A stretch of DNA of 9,605 nt from Bacteroides sp. GTDB taxonomy: Bacteria; Bacteroidota; Bacteroidia; Bacteroidales; Bacteroidaceae. The stretch covers positions 1-9,605 of the forward strand of contig JASLDF010000066.1 in NCBI GenBank assembly GCA_030151635.1, in the 5' to 3' direction. Shown one piece after another: positions 6,297-9,605 of this stretch (position 1 is the stretch's first letter; every line of letters begins with the position of its first letter). The notes beneath the pieces are model-generated. The model did no database searches, was not told the DNA's origin, and saw nothing but the letters and a program-made list of their open reading frames with translations. The position numbers and the translations under genes were made by a program.

Positions 6297-6626
6297 CTAC
6301 CCACGTGGTGAATAATAAATTAGGCAAACACCAACCAAGACAATAATTGCTCCAGCGATATCGTATCGGGTGGGGATGTACTTATCAAACACGAATGCCC
6401 AAACTAATGACATAACGATAAATACTCCTCCGTATGTGGCATATACTTTGGCAAAATTCGACATTTGGAAGGTAGCTACAATACCATAAAGAATAAGGAT
6501 GATTCCACCTAGCACACCATACCAAATAGGTTTGTCTTCACGGATAGATTGCCAAATTAAATAGCCCCCACCAATTTCGAATATAGCTGCTAGAATAAAT
6601 ATGAAAATAGTTTTAAGTACTAACAT
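6297..6626 (-). CDS. YnfA/UPF0060 family four-helix membrane protein
   Basis: A 109-residue, very hydrophobic protein with four predicted membrane helices (about 3-25, 34-54, 62-80 and 88-106). Family marks are IFEIGGGYLIW in helix 1 with Glu17 in the membrane, FAKVYATYGGVFIVMSLVWAF across the loop and helix 3, and the terminal AGAIIVLVGVCLIYYSPRG. Length is normal for UPF0060. The family resembles small multidrug resistance proteins in size and topology, and YnfA of enteric bacteria has been reported to contribute to efflux of dyes and antibiotics. Transport here is an inference. The gene is flanked by its own promoter and terminator and so is probably monocistronic between hcp and the EEP lipoprotein gene. 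Confidence 0.88.
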   Translation of the reverse strand: MLVLKTIFIFILAAIFEIGGGYLIWQSIREDKPIWYGVLGGIILILYGIVATFQMSNFAKVYATYGGVFIVMSLVWAFVFDKYIPTRYDIAGAIIVLVGVCLIYYSPRG

Positions 6627-6652
6627 TTGAATTTTTATTTTTCATTTTAAAC

Positions 6653-6667
6653 TGAATAGTTTATTCA
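6653..6667. repeat. Short inverted repeat in the leader of the YnfA-like gene
   Basis: TGAATA-GTT-TATTCA lies about 5-20 nt downstream of the predicted transcription start and 27 nt upstream of the ATG. It may be a leader hairpin or an operator; it is AT-rich and short enough to be fortuitous. Confidence 0.3.
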
Positions 6668-6677
6668 ATTAAGAGTT

Positions 6678-6708
6678 CAAAAGTAAGGCGAGATGGATAA
6701 AAATCAAT
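6678..6708 (-). promoter_or_regulatory. Predicted promoter of the YnfA-like gene
   Basis: On the - strand TACTTTTG (6685-6678) is an exact TAnnTTTG -7 box. A near-consensus ATTG (6708-6705) sits 19 bp upstream, the usual Bacteroidota -33 spacing. The predicted leader is about 46 nt. This is the best two-box promoter in the window. Confidence 0.6.
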
Positions 6709-6714
6709 TAAAGT

Positions 6715-6750
6715 ATTGAAATCATTAAAGACTTTTAAATCTATTTCAAT
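6715..6750. repeat. AT-rich dyad upstream of the YnfA-like promoter
   Basis: Arms ATTGAAAT (6715-6722) and ATTTCAAT (6743-6750) enclose a further partly symmetric TTAAA...TTTTAA core. It lies just upstream of the predicted -33 box. It could be a regulator site, but the AT content makes chance symmetry likely. Confidence 0.3.
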
Positions 6751-6794
6751 TTAAATTAGTTGACAGGATTAGTGTTAATAGCAGTTTGCTTGAA

Positions 6795-6833
6795 ACTAAA
6801 AAAGGCACTGTCTAAGACTTAGACAGTGCCTTT
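6795..6833 (-). terminator. Rho-independent terminator of hcp
   Basis: A perfect 16-bp inverted repeat, AAAGGCACTGTCTAAG (6801-6816) and CTTAGACAGTGCCTTT (6818-6833), separated by one base. On the - strand it runs into six T (complement of 6798-6803). It begins 43 nt after the hcp stop. Confidence 0.92.
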
Positions 6834-6876
6834 GCGTTAGCTTGAATTACTAACCTTCTATTTTATACTGTATGAT

Positions 6877-8526
6877 TTATGCAATCCACTCTTTCATATC
6901 TGAATCTACATCTGAAATGCCACCGATACCAAAGTTTTCTACCAAAACGTTAACTACGTTTGGAGAAAGAAAAGCTGGTAGTGTAGGTCCTAAATGAATG
7001 TTCTTAACACCTAGGCTTAGTAGTGCCAATAGAACAATAACGGCTTTTTGTTCGTACCAAGCGATGTTGTAAACGATTGGTAGTTCGTTGATGTTGTTAA
7101 GTCCAAATACTTCTTGAAGTTTCATAGCGATAACAGCTAGTGAATAACTGTCGTTACATTGTCCTGCATCTAATACTCTAGGAATTCCATTGATATCGCC
7201 TAAAGCAAGTTTGTTGTATCTGTATTTTGCACAACCAGCAGTCATAATAACGGTGTCTTTAGGTAAAGCCTCGGCGAAATCGGTATAATAGCTTCTACCT
7301 TTTACACGTCCATCGCAACCTGCCATAACTACAAATTTCTTGATGGCACCAGTTTTCACAGCTTCAACTACTTTATCGGCCAATTGCAATACTTGGTGAT
7401 GTGCAAATCCACCTACAATGGTGCCTTCTTCAATTTGTTCTGGCGATTTACATTGTTTTGCTAACTCAATAACTGCCGAGAAATCTTTCTTGCCGTTTTC
7501 ATCTGCTTTGATGTGAACAAAACCAGGGTAGCCAGTCGAGTTGGTTGTAAATACGCGGTCCTGATACGTAGCTCCAGATGTAGGAGGAACAATACAGTTT
7601 GTAGTAAATAGGATAGGGCCATTGAATTTTTCGAACTCTTCACGTTGTTTCCACCAAGCGTTACCGTAGTTTCCTACAAAGTTTTCGTATTTTTTAAACT
7701 TTGGATAGTAGTTGGCTGGAAGCATTTCACTGTGTGTATAAACATCTACTCCTGTACCTTCAGTCTGCTTCAATAGTTCTTCCATATCCTTCAAGTCGTG
7801 TCCTGAAATAAGGATAGCAGGGTTGTTGCGTACACCAATGTTTACTTCTGTAATCTCAGGGTTACCGTAACTTTCTGTATTGGCTTTATCAAGCAATGCC
7901 ATAGTCTTTACGCCAAAAGCACCAGTTTCAAGTACCAAAGCGATAAGTTGCTCAACTGATAATTCCTTTCGAACGATGTCGTTTAATGCTTTTTGCATGA
8001 AAGCATCAATTTCTTCGTCGGTATAACCTAAACGGGCTGCATGTTCTGCATAGGCAGCCATCCCTTTTAGTCCATAAATTGTTAATTCAGATAGTGAACG
8101 TACATCTTCATTTTTTTCACTTAGAATACCAACAGCCGCTGCTGTTACATCATATTTCTCTTCAGGATTGTGCCAGTTTAGCGCATCTAGGTTTGGCAGA
8201 GAAATATTGTTTTGTTTTGCAATATCTTTAAGCTCGTCACGAAGAACAAGAGCTACTGTAATGCGTTCTTTGATACTTTTTTCGTCGAAGTTTGCATTGG
8301 TAATGGTGCAGAATAGTGCATCACGAACGAAGTCATTGTAAATTTTAGAATTGAATGATACTTGGTTTGCTCGAAGTGCAGTTGTTACTACTGACATTCC
8401 TTCTAGTGTGAAGATTAACAAGTCCATCGCATTTGATGTGATGAAATCCTTTCCGCAAACACCTTTTAAGGTACAACCTACATTTTTAGAGGTCTCTTGA
8501 CATTGGTAGCAAAACATTTTTTCCAT
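6877..8526 (-). CDS. hcp: Hydroxylamine reductase / hybrid-cluster protein, class I
   Basis: A 549-residue cytoplasmic Fe-S protein, close in length and sequence to the Desulfovibrio enzyme. The N-terminus MEKMFCYQCQET holds the class I proximal [4Fe-4S] motif C6-x2-C9-x8-C18-x5-C24. All eight ligands of the hybrid 4Fe-2S-2O cluster are present: His243 (ISGHDLKDM), Glu267 (THSEMLPANYY), Cys311 (TTNC), Cys404 (VMAGCDGR, the persulfide cysteine), Cys432 (TAGCAKYRYNK), Cys457 (AGQCNDSYS), and Glu492 and Lys494 (WYEQKAV). It reduces hydroxylamine to ammonia in vitro and, in E. coli, is a high-affinity NO reductase making N2O; it is also linked to protein S-nitrosylation. No hcr-type NADH oxidoreductase is adjacent, so the electron donor is unknown. 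It is divergent from a Crp/Fnr regulator, with a palindrome between them, and closed by a strong terminator. It is probably induced by nitrite or NO. Confidence 0.97.
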   Translation of the reverse strand: MEKMFCYQCQETSKNVGCTLKGVCGKDFITSNAMDLLIFTLEGMSVVTTALRANQVSFNSKIYNDFVRDALFCTITNANFDEKSIKERITVALVLRDELKDIAKQNNISLPNLDALNWHNPEEKYDVTAAAVGILSEKNEDVRSLSELTIYGLKGMAAYAEHAARLGYTDEEIDAFMQKALNDIVRKELSVEQLIALVLETGAFGVKTMALLDKANTESYGNPEITEVNIGVRNNPAILISGHDLKDMEELLKQTEGTGVDVYTHSEMLPANYYPKFKKYENFVGNYGNAWWKQREEFEKFNGPILFTTNCIVPPTSGATYQDRVFTTNSTGYPGFVHIKADENGKKDFSAVIELAKQCKSPEQIEEGTIVGGFAHHQVLQLADKVVEAVKTGAIKKFVVMAGCDGRVKGRSYYTDFAEALPKDTVIMTAGCAKYRYNKLALGDINGIPRVLDAGQCNDSYSLAVIAMKLQEVFGLNNINELPIVYNIAWYEQKAVIVLLALLSLGVKNIHLGPTLPAFLSPNVVNVLVENFGIGGISDVDSDMKEWIA

Positions 8527-8569
8527 AATACTTATCTTTTGTTAGTTGTTGTATTTCTAATTTGTACAG

Positions 8570-8577
8570 CAAAAGAA
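8570..8577 (-). promoter_or_regulatory. Predicted -7 box of hcp
   Basis: On the - strand TTCTTTTG matches TAnnTTTG at all but one position, 43 bp before the hcp ATG. The 20-bp palindrome at 8597-8616 lies 19 bp upstream, so it covers the -33 region. Together with the imperfect -7 box, this suggests activator dependence. Confidence 0.45.
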
Positions 8578-8596
8578 CGGTATTAATAAGCTATTA

Positions 8597-8616
8597 ATTG
8601 TCACCTATGCGACAAT
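8597..8616. promoter_or_regulatory. Candidate HcpR operator between hcp and hcpR
   Basis: ATTGTC-N8-GACAAT: perfect 6-bp arms, with additional internal symmetry (C.TA.G) inside the spacer. The size and TTG...CAA ends fit a Crp/Fnr dimer site. Its centre lies about 40 bp upstream of the predicted hcp start (class II activator geometry) and about 58 bp upstream of the predicted hcpR start. I find no second copy in the window. Confidence 0.6.
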
Positions 8617-8652
8617 GGTGAAAATAATCTAGACTTTATCTTTTTGTTTCGT

Positions 8653-8660
8653 TACATTTG
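8653..8660 (+). promoter_or_regulatory. Predicted -7 box of the Crp/Fnr regulator gene
   Basis: TACATTTG is an exact TAnnTTTG match 20 bp before the ATG, so the leader would be short (about 15 nt). No TTTG occurs at the normal -33 distance. Confidence 0.5.
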
Positions 8661-8680
8661 TGATTAAAGAAATGTAGAAG

Positions 8681-9370
8681 ATGAATAGTATGGAAGACGA
8701 AATATTAGACCAGTTAACTCAGTGCCCTTTGTTTAATGAAGTGTCTAGAACCGATCTAGTGCAGTTGCTTAAGGAGAGTGGATGTAGAATAGATACGTAT
8801 CAAAAGAACGATATTGTAGCTCTGATAGGCTATCCGTGTAATTATCTTCTCATTGTTTTGAAAGGGTCACTAGTGGCTAGAATGGTTTCCGACTCGGGAA
8901 AGTTTATTGATATAGAGAAGTTAGGAGTAGGACGTGTATTGGCTCCCGCAATGCTATTTGCTCGTGATAATGTCTTTCCCGTAAATGTACTTCCTGAAGG
9001 AGAGGTTGTGCTATTTAAATTGAGAAAAGAAAAGTTCTTGGAATGGATGCAGATGAATAAACAGCTTCTATTTAACTTTATCCAATTGATATCGGATGTA
9101 AATCGCTTCCTTAGTGATAAAATTCATTTCTTGACGTTGAAGAGTTTACGTGGTAAAATTGCACAGTATTTAATTACTCAATCTGAGATTCACGGCAGTA
9201 CAAACAAAGTAACCTTGACCACTACCCGACAAGAATTAGCTGATAAATTTGGCGTAAGCAGACAGTCTTTAATTCGTTCTCTAACGGAATTAGAAGGGTG
9301 TGGTTTTATTAAAGTTGAAAATAAAGATATTATTCTCTTAGATCAAGAGGCATTAATGCTTGAATATTGA
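8681..9370 (+). CDS. hcpR: Crp/Fnr-family transcriptional regulator, probable HcpR
   Basis: A 229-residue two-domain regulator. An N-terminal cyclic-nucleotide-binding-like beta barrel (about 18-115) is followed by the long dimerisation helix (about 116-145) and a Crp-type winged helix-turn-helix (about 180-212). The recognition segment reads TTRQELADKFGVSRQSLIRSLTEL. The FNR-type N-terminal cysteine cluster is absent (cysteines at 15, 35, 53 and 207 only), and the cAMP-contact motif is not recognisable, so it is neither FNR nor CRP. Adjacency to hcp with opposite orientation is the signature of HcpR. In Porphyromonas gingivalis that is a heme-binding NO sensor of similar size that activates hcp. 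The symbol rests mainly on this context and family. A second in-frame ATG lies at 8690; 8681 is kept. The palindrome upstream may also autoregulate the gene. Confidence 0.85.
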   Translation: MNSMEDEILDQLTQCPLFNEVSRTDLVQLLKESGCRIDTYQKNDIVALIGYPCNYLLIVLKGSLVARMVSDSGKFIDIEKLGVGRVLAPAMLFARDNVFPVNVLPEGEVVLFKLRKEKFLEWMQMNKQLLFNFIQLISDVNRFLSDKIHFLTLKSLRGKIAQYLITQSEIHGSTNKVTLTTTRQELADKFGVSRQSLIRSLTELEGCGFIKVENKDIILLDQEALMLEY

Positions 9371-9383
9371 TTTAACAATAAGG

Positions 9384-9464
9384 TAAAGGCTCTCTGTTAA
9401 GTTAGTTCTATAGTTCTTTAAAACTAGCTGTAATATTTTATAAAGGTGCTCTTTGTTAAAATAG
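9384..9464. repeat. Imperfect direct repeats downstream of hcpR
   Basis: TAAAGGCTCTCTGTTAAGTTAG (9384-9405) recurs as the similar TAAAGG-TG-CTCTTTGTTAAAATAG (9441-9464), 57 bp apart and about 86% alike over the aligned bases. Between them is a short TAGTT...AACTA dyad (9411-9426). No convincing terminator with a T run is seen for hcpR in this gap. Confidence 0.35.
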
Positions 9465-9500
9465 ATGGCTGTTTATAATATGAATACGTTGCGTTTTATT

Positions 9501-9508
9501 TAACTTTG
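9501..9508 (+). promoter_or_regulatory. Candidate -7 box for the gene starting at 9541
   Basis: TAACTTTG is an exact TAnnTTTG match 32 bp before the ATG. No TTTG is found at the expected -33 spacing. Confidence 0.4.
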
Positions 9509-9540
9509 TCAATATATTTTAATTCATTAATAACATTAAC

Positions 9541-9605
9541 ATGGAAAATTCAAAAGTAGACTTACTGATTAGCACTTATGCTGATAAATTCAAACCAGAA
9601 CATAT
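9541..9605 (+). CDS. Start of an unidentified gene (21 codons visible)
   Basis: An ATG at 9541 opens a frame MENSKVDLLISTYADKFKPEH that runs off the window. The presence of a Bacteroidota -7 box at the right distance supports a real start. The opening KVD-hydrophobic-x-x-Y/N-x-x-x-F pattern resembles the N-terminus of some Bacteroidota TM2-domain membrane proteins. The visible part is too short to assign a function, and that resemblance is only a suggestion. Confidence 0.5.
   Translation, partial: MENSKVDLLISTYADKFKPEH

Noticed and set aside
7461..7643. Open frame of 60 codons in a second - strand frame within hcp
   Set aside because: Alternative-frame shadow of a strongly conserved hcp segment.
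8681..9370. Assignment of the regulator as FNR oxygen sensor or CRP
   Set aside because: The N-terminal cysteine cluster of FNR is missing and no cAMP-contact motif is recognisable; genomic context points to HcpR.

Overview
The window looks like the chromosome of an AT-rich, probably anaerobic or facultative member of the Bacteroidota, most likely Bacteroidales. The grounds are Bacteroidota-type -7 boxes (TAnnTTTG) ahead of several genes, little Shine-Dalgarno signal, a class I hybrid-cluster protein of the kind found in anaerobes, a NlpE-type lipoprotein ending in the GGGGSLAGDY signature, and a family GH89 alpha-N-acetylglucosaminidase. I cannot name the genus. No rRNA, tRNA, CRISPR array, insertion sequence or phage gene is visible.

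Layout. Positions 1-234 are the C-terminus of a TolC-type outer-membrane efflux protein, closed by a strong terminator. A four-helix PACE-type (BTP-domain) multidrug efflux protein follows on the + strand (412-876). It converges on a YqiA-like alpha/beta-hydrolase esterase on the - strand (1113-1709), with a terminator in between. After a 283-bp intergenic region rich in palindromes come two + strand genes for exported proteins: a NlpE-like lipoprotein (1993-2745) and GH89 alpha-N-acetylglucosaminidase (2999-5158, bounded by its own terminator). Three - strand genes follow, read from high to low coordinates: hcp (6877-8526), a YnfA/UPF0060 membrane protein (6297-6626) and an endonuclease/exonuclease/phosphatase-family lipoprotein (5320-6180). 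Each of the first two has its own terminator. A Crp/Fnr regulator, probably HcpR, is divergent from hcp (8681-9370). The window ends in the first 21 codons of another + strand gene.

How the genes fit together. The clearest functional unit is hcpR-hcp. A heme/NO-responsive Crp/Fnr regulator faces the hybrid-cluster protein (NO or hydroxylamine reductase) across a 154-bp gap. That gap holds a single 20-bp palindrome, ATTGTC-N8-GACAAT. It is placed for class II activation of hcp and possibly for autoregulation of hcpR. The rest is a mosaic of short, independently transcribed units with a cell-envelope bias: two efflux proteins (three if YnfA is counted), two lipoproteins and one exported glycosidase. 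I found no convincing undescribed multi-gene system. The most useful leads are the hcp operator, the palindromes upstream of nlpE, and a pair of inverted repeats about 90 bp apart in front of the GH89 gene.
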